DNA of 64,000 nt from an uncultured Fusicatenibacter sp. (lineage in GTDB: Bacteria > Bacillota > Clostridia > Lachnospirales > Lachnospiraceae): NCBI GenBank assembly GCA_902493585.1, contig CABUPZ010000005.1, forward strand, positions 4,708-68,707. The letters are read 5' to 3'. The translations under genes and the position numbers were made by a program. The number at the start of each line of letters is the position of its first letter. Within the stretch, counting starts at the first letter, position 1. This document shows positions 25,501 through 34,519 of this stretch, piece by piece. The notes beneath the pieces are model-generated. The model was not told the DNA's origin and did not search any database. It was given only the letters and a program-made list of their open reading frames with translations.

Positions 25501-25540
25501 TGTGTGTGATTGTTAAAAAAATTTCATAATTGTGTGTGAT
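25501..25540 (+). promoter_or_regulatory. Direct repeat upstream of pfkA
   Basis: TGTGTGTGAT occurs at 25501-25510 and again at 25531-25540, exactly 30 bp apart, with an AT-rich stretch between. The second copy lies close to the pfkA ribosome site. It could be a regulator site; no known operator is recognised. Confidence 0.35.
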
Positions 25541-25558
25541 GAGATGGAGGAATTTCAT

Positions 25559-26551
25559 ATGGCAACGACAAGCAAGGTAAAAACAATCGGAGTTCTGACC
25601 AGCGGTGGCGATGCACCTGGAATGAATGCGGCGATCCGTGCGGCAGTACGGCGTGGTCTGCAGCAGGGAATCCAGATGAAAGGTATTCTCAAAGGTTACG
25701 ATGGACTGCTGAATGAAGAGATCATAGATCTGTCAGCCCGTGACGTATCGGACACGATTGAGCGTGGAGGTACGATCCTCTATACCGCCAGATGTGCGGA
25801 GATGCGTACGGAAGAAGGAATTGAGCGGGCAGTTGCAAACTGTAAGAAAAACGGGATCGACGGCCTGGTAGTCATCGGAGGAGACGGTTCCTTTGCCGGC
25901 GCGCAGAAACTGGCGAACAAAGGGATCAATACCGTCGGTGTTCCGGGAACCATTGACCTGGACATTGCATGTACCGAGTATACGATCGGTTTCGATACTG
26001 CAGTCAATACGGCGATGGAAGCCATCGATAAGGTGCGTGATACCTCTACTTCCCATGAGCGTTGTTCGATCATTGAGGTAATGGGAAGAAATGCAGGTTA
26101 TATCGCTCTGTGGTGCGGTATTGCCAACGGCGCCGAGGACATTCTGCTTCCGGAGAAATATGATTACGACGAGCAGAAGATCATCAACAATATTATTGAG
26201 AACCGGAAACGGGGCAAGAAACATCATATCATCATCAATGCAGAGGGCATCGGACATTCTACCAGCATGGCACGCCGGATCGAGGCAGCGACAGGCGTGG
26301 AAACCCGTGCGACGATCCTGGGCCACATGCAGCGCGGCGGAAGCCCGACCTGTAAAGACCGTGTTTACGCGTCCATCATGGGAGCATACGCGGTGGATCT
26401 GCTGATCCAGGGCAAGAGCAACCGGGTGGTTGCCTACAGAAACGGCGAGTACGTGGATTTCGATATCAACGAAGCACTGGCTATGCAGAAAACGCTTCCG
26501 GAATATCAGTGGGAGATCGCGCGCGCACTGTCTTACAACTACAACAAATAA
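25559..26551 (+). CDS. pfkA: ATP-dependent 6-phosphofructokinase
   Basis: 330 residues. The glycine-rich ATP site GVLTSGGDAPGMNAAIRAAV, the GGDGSFAGAQKLA motif, the catalytic GTIDLDIACTEYTIGFDTAV segment, the MGRNAGYIALWCGIA motif and GHMQRGGSPTCKDRV are all present. It phosphorylates fructose 6-phosphate in glycolysis. ATG 25559 has GATGGAGG upstream. It is followed by a strong terminator and is probably transcribed alone. Confidence 0.96.
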   Translation: MATTSKVKTIGVLTSGGDAPGMNAAIRAAVRRGLQQGIQMKGILKGYDGLLNEEIIDLSARDVSDTIERGGTILYTARCAEMRTEEGIERAVANCKKNGIDGLVVIGGDGSFAGAQKLANKGINTVGVPGTIDLDIACTEYTIGFDTAVNTAMEAIDKVRDTSTSHERCSIIEVMGRNAGYIALWCGIANGAEDILLPEKYDYDEQKIINNIIENRKRGKKHHIIINAEGIGHSTSMARRIEAATGVETRATILGHMQRGGSPTCKDRVYASIMGAYAVDLLIQGKSNRVVAYRNGEYVDFDINEALAMQKTLPEYQWEIARALSYNYNK

Positions 26552-26561
26552 GAAGAACAGC

Positions 26562-26607
26562 AGACGGGGCTGCCGCATTTACAGATACGGCAGCCCCGCT
26601 TTTATAT
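26562..26607 (+). terminator. Terminator of pfkA
   Basis: GGGGCTGCCG pairs with CGGCAGCCCC, followed by GCTTTTATATTT. The next gene starts only a few bases later. Confidence 0.85.
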
Positions 26608-26609
26608 TT

Positions 26610-28025
26610 ATGATGAAAGAAAGTAAAAGAAAAAAAGAAACAATCCTGCAGCACATAAGAACAAAATATACGCTCCCGGCGGAACGTTTTCTTTCCCTGG
26701 GATTTGCCGGGGTGATCCTGATCGGAGCGCTCCTTCTGTGTCTGCCGGTTTCATCCGCCGATCACAAGGCGACCAATTTTATCGACGCACTGTTTACGGC
26801 GACCACGTCCGTATGTGTGACCGGGCTTGTGACTGTTCCGACGGCAGAGCACTGGAGCCTGTTCGGAAAGGGCATTATTCTGCTCCTGATCCAGTTCGGC
26901 GGACTTGGGATCATGGCATGTATGATGATGGTCTATCTGATCTTCCACAGAAGGATCAGCCTGCACAACCGCAAATTGATCCAGGATACTTACAATCTCC
27001 CGGCGCTGGGAGGGACAGTGGGTATCGTGCGGAGGATCCTGCTGGGAACATTCTTCGTGGAAGGTGTCGGCGCGTTTTTTTATTCCCTGTATTTTATACC
27101 GGAATACGGGGTCCTGAAGGGCATCTGGTATTCGGTGTTTCACGCCGTTTCCGCATTCTGCAATGCGGGTATTGATATTGTGGGAACTTCCTCCTTTGAG
27201 CCGTTTCTGACCAATCCGCTGATCAATCTTACGACCATGGGTCTGATCACAGTCAGCGGGCTGGGATTTCCGGTCTGGTGGGAAACTCTCGGCTATATCC
27301 GCACTTCCATCCGGAAGAAGAAACATCTGGAGATCATCCGGAAACGGTTTTCTCTGCATGCCAGGATCGTTCTGATCGTTACTGCGGTTCTTGTCGTGGG
27401 AGGCACTCTGCTGATCCTGATCCTGGACTGGAATCATCCCACCTCACTGGGACCGCTGGATGTTCCGCATAAGGTGATGGCGGCGTTCTTTCAGTCGGTG
27501 ACTACGAGAACGGCGGGATTTGAGACGATTCCTCAGAAAGGGTTCAGCGACGCTTCGGCGATGGTCAGCATGGTGCTGATGTTTATCGGCGGCTCTCCCA
27601 TGGGAACGGCAGGTGGAGTGAAGACGACGACCGTCGCGGTGATCATCCTGATGGTCTGGGCTTATATCCAGGGCAGGGAGGACACGGAGGCGTGCGGCAG
27701 GAAAATCCCGTCGGGAACCCTCCAGGTTGCAGTGGTGGTCTTTTTCTATGGGCTTGGAATTGTGATCCTGGCGACAATGGTGCTGACCGTGATCACGGGA
27801 GCGGATTCTCTGGACTGTATCTATGAGATCATTTCCGCAATGGCAACGGTAGGACTGACACGATCTCTGACGCCGACGCTTCCGGCGGCGGGAAAGATCC
27901 TTGTAATCCTGATCATGTTTATGGGAAGGATCGGACCGGTAACTCTTGCCGTAGCCCTTGGCAGAAGATATTCAAAAAGAAAGACACATCGGACACTGCC
28001 GGAACAGAGAGTGCTGATCGGGTGA
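26610..28025 (+). CDS. TrkH/KtrB-type potassium transporter membrane subunit
   Basis: About 471 residues with eight or more membrane segments and four degenerate selectivity-filter loops: ATTSVCVTGLVTV, SAFCNAGIDI, TTRTAGFETI and MATVGLTRSLTPTLP. It moves K+ (or Na+/K+) together with the TrkA/KtrA protein encoded next. The exact start is uncertain. ATG 26610 and ATG 26613 lie just behind the pfkA terminator without a recognisable ribosome site, but they give a normal N-terminus (MMKESKRKKETIL). Confidence 0.9.
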   Translation: MMKESKRKKETILQHIRTKYTLPAERFLSLGFAGVILIGALLLCLPVSSADHKATNFIDALFTATTSVCVTGLVTVPTAEHWSLFGKGIILLLIQFGGLGIMACMMMVYLIFHRRISLHNRKLIQDTYNLPALGGTVGIVRRILLGTFFVEGVGAFFYSLYFIPEYGVLKGIWYSVFHAVSAFCNAGIDIVGTSSFEPFLTNPLINLTTMGLITVSGLGFPVWWETLGYIRTSIRKKKHLEIIRKRFSLHARIVLIVTAVLVVGGTLLILILDWNHPTSLGPLDVPHKVMAAFFQSVTTRTAGFETIPQKGFSDASAMVSMVLMFIGGSPMGTAGGVKTTTVAVIILMVWAYIQGREDTEACGRKIPSGTLQVAVVVFFYGLGIVILATMVLTVITGADSLDCIYEIISAMATVGLTRSLTPTLPAAGKILVILIMFMGRIGPVTLAVALGRRYSKRKTHRTLPEQRVLIG

Positions 28026-28115
28026 CGGACAGCGCTCCGCAGCCGAAAGCGAAAGCGGAAGGCGGCGGACGTGTCCGGATCCGTTGGGAAAAACAGAGAG
28101 GAGCAGAAGAACAGT

Positions 28116-28766
28116 ATGAAAAAACAGTATGCAGTGCTGGGACTTGGAAGATTCGGCTATGCGGTGGCAGTGACGCTGGCGCAGGCAGGCAATCAGGTGC
28201 TGGCGGTGGACAGCAGCGAAGAGCTGGTACAGGAGATTTCGGACTATGTTACCTATTCGGTGCGGGCGGATATCACGGATACCAACGTGTTCGCGTCGCT
28301 GGGGATCGGCAATATGGATGTGGTGATCGTCGGGATCGCCCAGAATATGCAGGCAAGTATCCTTGCGACGATCCAGTCCAAGGAGGCGGGCGTGCCTTAT
28401 GTGATCGCCAAATGCCTCAGCAAGATCCATGCGGATATCCTGACCCGTGTGGGCGCGGACAAGGTGGTCATGGCAGAGTACGAGACGGGTGTCCGCCTGG
28501 CAAAAAATCTTATTTCCGGCGGATTCAGGGATCTGTTTGAAGTGTCCGATGATTTTTCCGTGGCGGAGCTTACGGTGCCGGCGGCATGGGTTGGAAAAAC
28601 ACTGGAACAGCTGCAGATCCGCGGAGCGTACGGAGTAAATATTATTGCATTAAAAAGGGAGAACGGGATCCAGGTCAATGTGGATCCGCGCCAGCCGCTG
28701 AGAGCCGGAGAGTTTCTGGTGATGGCGGGAAAGAATGAAGATCTGGCGAAAGTTCCGAAGGAGTAG
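28116..28766 (+). CDS. TrkA/KtrA-type potassium uptake regulatory subunit
   Basis: 216 residues. The RCK_N Rossmann domain (KQYAVLGLGRFGYAVAVTLA, with GxGxxG, and VDSSEELVQEI) covers about 1-140, and an RCK_C domain (about 145-216) follows. It binds nucleotides and gates the TrkH-type subunit encoded 90 bases upstream. ATG 28116 was chosen after GAGGAG; an in-frame start at 28071 would add 15 unlikely residues. Confidence 0.93.
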   Translation: MKKQYAVLGLGRFGYAVAVTLAQAGNQVLAVDSSEELVQEISDYVTYSVRADITDTNVFASLGIGNMDVVIVGIAQNMQASILATIQSKEAGVPYVIAKCLSKIHADILTRVGADKVVMAEYETGVRLAKNLISGGFRDLFEVSDDFSVAELTVPAAWVGKTLEQLQIRGAYGVNIIALKRENGIQVNVDPRQPLRAGEFLVMAGKNEDLAKVPKE

Positions 28767-28769
28767 GAA

Positions 28770-29552
28770 ATGATCACAAGCAGCAGCAATCAGCAGATGA
28801 AAAATATTGCCCTTCTGAATAAGAAGGCAAAGGCACGCAGGGAACAGGGGATGTTTGTTGTCGAAGGCAGAAAGATGTTTCAGGAAGCCCCGGTGGAATG
28901 GATCGAAAAAGTATACCTTTCCGAGTCTTTTGAGAAGGCGAATGAAATCCTGCTGGACGGTATAGAATATGAAGTAGTGGATGACAGAGTATTTGCGTCG
29001 GTCTGCGATACCAGAACGCCGCAGGGGATCCTGACGCTGGTAAAGATCCCCTCCTATACAGAGGAACAGGTACTTGGCGGAGACCATCCGTTCCTGATCG
29101 TGCTGGAGGACCTTCAGGATCCGGGAAATGTAGGAACGATCCTGCGGACGGCGGAGGGCGCAGGAGTCACCGGGATCATCGTGAGCCGGAAGACCGCGGA
29201 CCTGTTCCAGCCAAAAACCATACGGGCGACTATGGGTTCCATCTATCGGATGCCGTTTCTGGAAGTGGAACGTCCGGCGGAGATCCTTGCCAGTCTGGCA
29301 AAGCGGGGAATCCGGACCTTCGCGGCACATCTGAAAGGGACGGAATCTTACCGGTCACAGGATTATACCGGCCCGACAGCGATCCTGATCGGAAATGAAG
29401 GCAATGGGCTCAGCGATGAACTGTCGGGAAAGGCTGACAAGCTGGTACGGATCCCGATGGAAGGGCGTGTGGAATCGCTGAATGCGGCCATTGCCTCGGC
29501 GATTTTTATGTATGAAGTACACGGACAGAGAGTGAAAGAACAGGAGGTGTAA
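28770..29552 (+). CDS. TrmH/SpoU-family RNA 2'-O-methyltransferase
   Basis: 260 residues. The N-terminal substrate-binding domain (SSSNQQMKNIALLNKKAKAR, REQGMFVVEGRKMFQEA) and the SPOUT knot are visible, with motif 1 LEDLQDPGNVGTILRTAEGA, motif 2 LIGNEGNGLSDEL and motif 3 IPMEGRVESLNAAIASAIFM. It methylates a ribose in rRNA or tRNA; the target is not predictable. It starts three bases after the TrkA-like gene. Confidence 0.93.
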   Translation: MITSSSNQQMKNIALLNKKAKARREQGMFVVEGRKMFQEAPVEWIEKVYLSESFEKANEILLDGIEYEVVDDRVFASVCDTRTPQGILTLVKIPSYTEEQVLGGDHPFLIVLEDLQDPGNVGTILRTAEGAGVTGIIVSRKTADLFQPKTIRATMGSIYRMPFLEVERPAEILASLAKRGIRTFAAHLKGTESYRSQDYTGPTAILIGNEGNGLSDELSGKADKLVRIPMEGRVESLNAAIASAIFMYEVHGQRVKEQEV

Positions 29553-29575
29553 CTGTTCGGTCCGTGGAACAGCTA
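29550..29575. repeat. GTTCAGC-type palindrome, diverged copy
   Basis: TAACTGTTCGGTCCGTGGAA followed by CAGCTA, overlapping the stop of the TrmH-type gene. It is the least conserved member of the family. Confidence 0.4.
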
Positions 29576-29677
29576 TCGAGTTTTTGCAGTTTTATTACAT
29601 TTTTTTAAAAGGTATCGACATTTTCTGCGGTTTCGTCTAAAATACTGTGTAAACCAAATGTTATGGGGAGGATGGAA

Positions 29678-31132
29678 ATGGCAAATAAAAAGAAATTGAC
29701 CAGAAAGGAAATGCGAAGACGCCGCCGACAGCGGATCCTGATTATTAAGACGGTGGCGCTGTGTGCGCTGCTGGTAGTACTGGGCGTGGCTGTCTGGTTT
29801 CTGGCGGGAAGTCCGAGGCTCGGATCCGGCGGGAAAGGCGAAACGGCATCCAACAGTGAGGAACAGAAAGACGACGAAACACAGGATGCATCCGAGGAGA
29901 CGCCGACAAAAGAGGAACTGATCGCCCAGGCGGATGCTCTGGCGCTGACCTATGATTATGACGGCGCGATCAATCTGCTCCAGAACACAGAAGGGGCAGC
30001 GACAGATCCGGATATGATCGCCAAGATCTCGGAGTATACAGCGGCAAAAAATGCCTGTGTCAAAGTGGATGTCAATCAGGTGACACATGTGTTCTACCAT
30101 TCGCTGGTTGTGGATCCGCAGAAAGCGTTCTTCCAGGATAACGCACAGACCGAAGGCTTTTGCGAATGGATGACGACGGTGGATGAGTTCAACAAGATTA
30201 CCCAGCAGATGTACGACAACGGATATGTGCTGGTTGCCCTGCATGATCTGGTGAATCAGACGGTGGATGAGAACGGCACCGTACATTTCACCCCGGGAGA
30301 GATTTATCTTCCGGAAGGCAAGAAACCGTACGTGCTTTCCCTGGACGACCTGAGCTACTATCATTCTTATGACGGCCGTGGAATTGCCAGCAAGATGGTG
30401 CTCGATGAAAACGGAAAACCAACCTGTGAATATATCCAGGACGACGGAACCGTTGTGACCGGCGCTTACGACTGCGTGCCGCTGCTGGATCAGTTCCTGG
30501 AGGAGCATCCGGATGCAGCATACCACGGAGCCAAAGGAACCATCGCCCTGACCGGATACGACGGAATCCTCGGTTACCGCACCGACAGTGCATACAAAAC
30601 CCGCGAGAATCTCAGCGACGATCAGGTAAAATGGCTGGAAGGGCATCCGGATTTTGACTGGGAGAAAGAGTGCGAGGAAGCAAAGAAGGTAGCGGACGCG
30701 ATCAAGGCGGACGGCTGGACCTTCGCAAGCCATACCTGGGGACACATCCGGATCGGCGACGCGTCCCTGGAACATATCCAGACGGATACGGAGAGATGGC
30801 TTCAGGACGTAGCGCCGCTGATCGGCGGAACGGATACCATCATTTTCGCCCATGGACAGGATCTTGCGGACTGGCATGATTATCAGGCGGACAATGAGAA
30901 ATTCAATTATCTGAAGAGCAAAGGATTTAATATCTACTGCAACGTGGATTCTTCCCAGTACTTTGTACAGTGCCGTGACAATTATCTGAGAATGGGAAGA
31001 AGAAATCTGGACGGTTACCGTCTGTATCAGGATGCCATCAATGGCGGCACCAGAACCAGCGACCTGTTTGATGCTGCGAGTGTCTGGGATTCCAGAAGAC
31101 CGACAGACCCGTCGTTGTATGACCTGCAGTAA
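29678..31132 (+). CDS. Membrane-anchored polysaccharide deacetylase-like protein
   Basis: 484 residues: a basic N-terminus, one membrane anchor (about 20-45), an acidic linker and a helical region, then a NodB-like domain. The metal-binding pattern is retained, with SLDDLSYYHSY containing D223/D224, and SHTWGH giving H352 and H356. The first motif is SLDD instead of the usual TFDDG. It probably acts on cell-wall or capsule glycans outside the membrane. ATG 29678 follows GGGGAGG. Confidence 0.8.
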   Translation: MANKKKLTRKEMRRRRRQRILIIKTVALCALLVVLGVAVWFLAGSPRLGSGGKGETASNSEEQKDDETQDASEETPTKEELIAQADALALTYDYDGAINLLQNTEGAATDPDMIAKISEYTAAKNACVKVDVNQVTHVFYHSLVVDPQKAFFQDNAQTEGFCEWMTTVDEFNKITQQMYDNGYVLVALHDLVNQTVDENGTVHFTPGEIYLPEGKKPYVLSLDDLSYYHSYDGRGIASKMVLDENGKPTCEYIQDDGTVVTGAYDCVPLLDQFLEEHPDAAYHGAKGTIALTGYDGILGYRTDSAYKTRENLSDDQVKWLEGHPDFDWEKECEEAKKVADAIKADGWTFASHTWGHIRIGDASLEHIQTDTERWLQDVAPLIGGTDTIIFAHGQDLADWHDYQADNEKFNYLKSKGFNIYCNVDSSQYFVQCRDNYLRMGRRNLDGYRLYQDAINGGTRTSDLFDAASVWDSRRPTDPSLYDLQ

Positions 31133-31169
31133 AGCATTGTTTCATATTTTTTGATTGTTACAAAAAGTT

Positions 31170-31222
31170 CAGAGCGTATCTGAAAATTCAGAAATGAAGG
31201 TTCAGATGCGCTCTGTTTTTTT
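31170..31222 (+). terminator. Terminator after the deacetylase-like gene
   Basis: CAGAGCGTATCTGAA pairs with TTCAGATGCGCTCTG and is followed by seven T. It is loosely related to the hairpin at 8351-8398. Confidence 0.85.
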
Positions 31223-31362
31223 GCTGTTTGATGGAGTGCTTCATTTTCTGGTGGAGGAAAGATTCGACAGAAAGGGGAAAAATAACCACAAAGTGGGAGA
31301 AGTTTGTGGATTATTATAGAAAAAAAGAAGGATTTCTGCGGAAAGTTGTAGGAAAGTTATGA

Positions 31363-31391
31363 TTGACAAAAAGTTGTAATGCTGATAGAAT
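31363..31391 (+). promoter_or_regulatory. Promoter of the SleB-like gene
   Basis: A consensus -35 TTGACA (31363-31368), 17-bp spacer and TAGAAT (31386-31391). Downstream, GTAACA occurs three times at 31398, 31408 and 31419. Confidence 0.8.
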
Positions 31392-31441
31392 CAGTTCGTA
31401 ACAAATCGTAACAAAAATGTAACAACTAGCAGGAGGTAAGT

Positions 31442-32413
31442 ATGACATTGAAACGGAGCCACGTGATTGGCGCACTTGGGGGAGCACTGACAATGACGGC
31501 GATCATGGCTGTACCGGCATATGCAGACACTTTAACCGACGAAACAACGAATGCTACGAATGAGGAGAGTATTTTATATACAGAAGGCTGGAATCAGAAA
31601 GCGGCAGCCAATGTGGAGAGCTACGCGATCATCCGCGCGGCTGCTTCTTCCGATTCCGAACAGACAGGCGTCCTTTTGCCGGGACGCGCAGTAACGGTCG
31701 AGGGACAGGAAGGCGACTGGAGCAGGGTAAGCTCTGATGGAGTAGAAGGGTATATCAGAAGCGACCTGCTGGTATTCGGAGAGGAGGCGCGTGTTCATTA
31801 TCAGAACGTATGCGGCTTCACCGGTACCGTAACAGCCAGCAGCCTGAGAGTGAGAACTCAGCCGTCCCTGGAGGCGGAAACCATCGGAAGCCTGGGAAAC
31901 AACAGACAGGTCAAAGTACTGGGCGCTGAGGGAGAATGGTATCAGGTAAGCTACAACGGAAACAACGCATACGTATATTCCGATTACGTGAGCCTGGGAA
32001 ATGCAGTTCAGGGCGCAATGACCATGGAAGAGTATCAGGAAAGCCAGAGCCAGGCGGCAGCCGGAAGCGCGGTATCCGCGGACAGCGGCGATCTGGCAAT
32101 GCTGGCGGCACTGATCGAATGTGAAGCCGGGGGCGAAAGCTACACCGGAAAAGTAGCGGTAGGAGCAGTTGTTCTGAACCGCGTCAGAAGCGGATCCTTC
32201 CCCAATGATATTTCAGGGGTCATCTATCAGAGCGGACAGTTCTCACCGGTGTCCAGCGGAAAATTCCAGAGCGTTCTTTCCAGAGGGGCAAGAAGCGACT
32301 GCTACGAAGCAGCAGCGGCAGCACTGACAGGAGAGAACCCGATTGGAAACTGTCTGTATTTCAACAGCGGATCAGGACGTGGAATCCAGATCGGAAACCA
32401 GCATTTTTATTAA
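31442..32413 (+). CDS. Secreted cell wall hydrolase (SH3 domains plus SleB-like hydrolase)
   Basis: 323 residues. A signal peptide (about 1-28, ending AYADT) is followed by two bacterial SH3 domains (about 57-112 and 125-180, for example SSLRVRTQPSLEAETIGSLG). A C-terminal Hydrolase_2/SleB domain (about 212-323) reads LAMLAALIECEAGGESYTGK, then VAVGAVVLNRVRSGSFPNDI and GNCLYFNSGSGRGIQIGNQH. The glutamate in ECEAGGE is the expected catalytic residue. It cuts peptidoglycan, for example cortex or vegetative wall. It has a strong promoter and an AGGAGG site. Confidence 0.9.
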   Translation: MTLKRSHVIGALGGALTMTAIMAVPAYADTLTDETTNATNEESILYTEGWNQKAAANVESYAIIRAAASSDSEQTGVLLPGRAVTVEGQEGDWSRVSSDGVEGYIRSDLLVFGEEARVHYQNVCGFTGTVTASSLRVRTQPSLEAETIGSLGNNRQVKVLGAEGEWYQVSYNGNNAYVYSDYVSLGNAVQGAMTMEEYQESQSQAAAGSAVSADSGDLAMLAALIECEAGGESYTGKVAVGAVVLNRVRSGSFPNDISGVIYQSGQFSPVSSGKFQSVLSRGARSDCYEAAAAALTGENPIGNCLYFNSGSGRGIQIGNQHFY

Positions 32414-32532
32414 AACCGGAGCGGAACCTGTGACCGCTCACGGCGGTCCGCCGCAGAAGGGAAACGCAGAAAGTTCCAGGTAAGAGCTTTCTCTGAAAAC
32501 TTTACATATCAATAGAAGATCGATCCATCATA

Positions 32533-32600
32533 AAAAGAGGACAACCCGGCACGGGCAGCAGGAAGTTTCTGCTGCAGCCTGTCTCCGGTTGGCCTCTTTT
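32533..32600 (+). terminator. Terminator of the SleB-like gene
   Basis: AAAGAGGACAACCCGG pairs with CCGGTTGGCCTCTTTT around an inner GCAGCAG/CTGCTGC stem. Confidence 0.75.
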
Positions 32601-32662
32601 CCTATGTTTGAAAAATGTAAGAAATTGGAAAGAATTGTGTTACAAAATTAACAATCTTTCGC

Positions 32663-32691
32663 TTGTATTTTGAGAAGAAATATAGTATTAT
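32663..32691 (+). promoter_or_regulatory. Promoter of the NfeD-SPFH operon
   Basis: TTGTAT (32663-32668), 17-bp spacer, TATTAT (32686-32691), then a leader of about 120 bases to the nfeD start. Confidence 0.65.
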
Positions 32692-32817
32692 GATAGCAAG
32701 AAAATTTGTATATACAAAAGAGAGAACGAAAATCTTTTTTCTGTCATGAATCCGATGTTTGCTGCAGGAAATCGGAATGATGAAAAAAAAAGTCAGTTCC
32801 GGAAAGGGGATGGAGAG

Positions 32818-33258
32818 ATGTATGAGATCATCTGGCTGGTTGCTCTGGTGATTTTGCTGATCGCGGAGGCATTGACATGCGGGCTGACGACCATCTGGTT
32901 CGCGGGAGGCGCGCTGATCGCGTTGGTGGCAGCTTTGTTTGGGGCGAATGTGTGGATACAGCTTGGCGTATTCCTGGCTGTCTCACTGCTTCTGCTGATC
33001 TTTACGCGGCCGGCAGCGTTAAAGTACATGAATAGTAAATCAAATCTGAAAACCAATGTAGATTCACTGGCCGGAGAACAGGGAGTGGTGGCGGAGCGTA
33101 TCAATAATCTGGACGGAACAGGGAAGGTAAAAATCAACGATGTGTTCTGGATCGCGCGCTCCGAGGACGGCAGCATCATCGAACAGGGTGCGGTCGTTGA
33201 GATCGTCCGTGTCGATGGAGTGAAGCTGATTGTAAAAATGAAGGAGGAAGAACAATGA
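32818..33258 (+). CDS. NfeD-family membrane protein
   Basis: 146 residues: two or three membrane segments (about 3-60) followed by a cytosolic OB-fold (about 80-146, LAGEQGVVAERINNLDGTGK, VKINDVFWIARSEDGS). NfeD proteins pair with SPFH/stomatin proteins in membrane microdomains. ATG 32818 follows GGGGATGGAG. Its stop overlaps the start of the SPFH gene (ATGA). Confidence 0.9.
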   Translation: MYEIIWLVALVILLIAEALTCGLTTIWFAGGALIALVAALFGANVWIQLGVFLAVSLLLLIFTRPAALKYMNSKSNLKTNVDSLAGEQGVVAERINNLDGTGKVKINDVFWIARSEDGSIIEQGAVVEIVRVDGVKLIVKMKEEEQ

Positions 33259-34211
33259 GTGGAGGAGCATTAACGGGTATTATTATTGTATTGGTTGTGG
33301 CAGTTTTATTGATCGTGGCGGCATCCTGTGTACGGATCGTGCCGCAGGCAAATGCGATCGTGCTGGAGCGTCTGGGCGCTTACCGGGCGATCTGGTCAAC
33401 GGGTCTTCATTTTAAAGTGCCGTTTATCGAGCGGGTGGCGAAGAAAGTCAACCTGAAAGAACAGGTCGTTGACTTCCCGCCGCAGCCGGTGATCACAAAA
33501 GATAACGTTACCATGCGGATCGATACGGTTGTATTTTTCCAGATCACCGATCCGAAGCTTTTTGCCTACGGCGTGGAAAACCCGATCATGGCCATTGAAA
33601 ATCTGACAACGACCACATTGAGAAATATCATCGGTGATCTGGAGTTGGATGAGACACTGACCTCCAGAGAGATCATCAATACCAAGATGCAGTCCGCGCT
33701 GGATATTGCGACAGACCCATGGGGCATCAAGGTGAACCGTGTGGAGCTGAAGAACATCATGCCGCCGGCGGCCATTCAGGAAGCGATGGAGAAACAGATG
33801 AAGGCAGAGCGGGAACGCCGTGAGTCCATCCTGATCGCAGAAGGTGAAAAGAAATCTACGATCCTTGTTGCGGAAGGTAAGAAACAGTCGGCGATCCTGG
33901 ACGCAGAGGCGGAGAAACAGGCAGCTATCCTCCGTGCGGAAGCGGAGAAAGAGAGAAAGATCAAAGAGGCGGAAGGCCAGGCGGAAGCAATCCTCAAAAT
34001 TCAGCAGGCCAATGCCGATGGTATCCGTGCGCTGAAGGAAGCGGGAGCGGACGAAGCGGTTCTGACTCTGAAGAGCCTGGAGGCTCTGGGCGTCATGGCG
34101 AACGGCCATGCGACCAAGATCATCGTTCCTTCCGACATTCAGGGACTGGCGAGTCTGGCGACGTCACTGAAGGAAATTCTTGTGGATGAGGAGAAAAATC
34201 CGCTGAAGTAA
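33255..34211 (+). CDS. SPFH/stomatin-family membrane protein (QmcA-like)
   Basis: 318 residues. An N-terminal membrane anchor is followed by the SPFH domain (RIVPQANAIVLERLGAYRAI through about residue 180) and a long coiled coil (about 185-265) built of an imperfect 10-11-residue repeat of the type ILxAEGEKK. It is a scaffold of membrane microdomains and a partner of NfeD. It is the last gene of the operon, with a terminator behind it. Confidence 0.93.
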   Translation: MSGGALTGIIIVLVVAVLLIVAASCVRIVPQANAIVLERLGAYRAIWSTGLHFKVPFIERVAKKVNLKEQVVDFPPQPVITKDNVTMRIDTVVFFQITDPKLFAYGVENPIMAIENLTTTTLRNIIGDLELDETLTSREIINTKMQSALDIATDPWGIKVNRVELKNIMPPAAIQEAMEKQMKAERERRESILIAEGEKKSTILVAEGKKQSAILDAEAEKQAAILRAEAEKERKIKEAEGQAEAILKIQQANADGIRALKEAGADEAVLTLKSLEALGVMANGHATKIIVPSDIQGLASLATSLKEILVDEEKNPLK

Positions 34212-34258
34212 AAGTGCTCTTGGCGGGCAGTGAATCGTAACAGGTAAATAGCGAGACA

Positions 34259-34321
34259 ACGGACGAAATCCGACGGAATGCGGGGTATGTATGCAGACGG
34301 CGGATTTTCGTCCGTTTTTTG
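34259..34321 (+). terminator. Terminator of the NfeD-SPFH operon
   Basis: ACGGACGAAATCCG pairs with CGGATTTTCGTCCGT, followed by TTTTT. The rest of 34212-34519 is AT-rich and contains no intact gene; frame-shifted traces of the next relic may begin near 34420. Confidence 0.75.
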
Positions 34322-34519
34322 CGTTAAATCCAGAACAAAATAGTAGATGGGAGTGTAAGAATGAGGTACAATGTGAGTGATATCATACTTTATAATATTT
34401 TATCTTGTCTTTTGCCTATATGAGAATTATATTAAAATATAACAGACATGTTCCGATACTGAGAAAAACATGGAGACTGCAAAAGACATCTTCAGATTCT
34501 TTTTCCATTTCGGCCGGAA

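Noticed and set aside
21116..25558. A 1480-codon open frame on the minus strand opposite cvfB and dnaE
   Set aside because: It mirrors two unmistakable genes codon for codon, has no ribosome site at its start, is rich in His/Arg/Gln/Phe as expected from reading this codon bias backwards, and shows no domain I recognise. Similar antisense frames opposite lysS (40677-41972), the DUF1846 gene (62445-63779) and the deacetylase-like gene (29573-30877) have the same cause.
33770..34000. Short repeated segments inside the SPFH gene, suggestive of a DNA repeat array
   Set aside because: They are the codons of a coiled coil built from a 10-11-residue peptide repeat (ILxAEGEKK), normal for this protein family.
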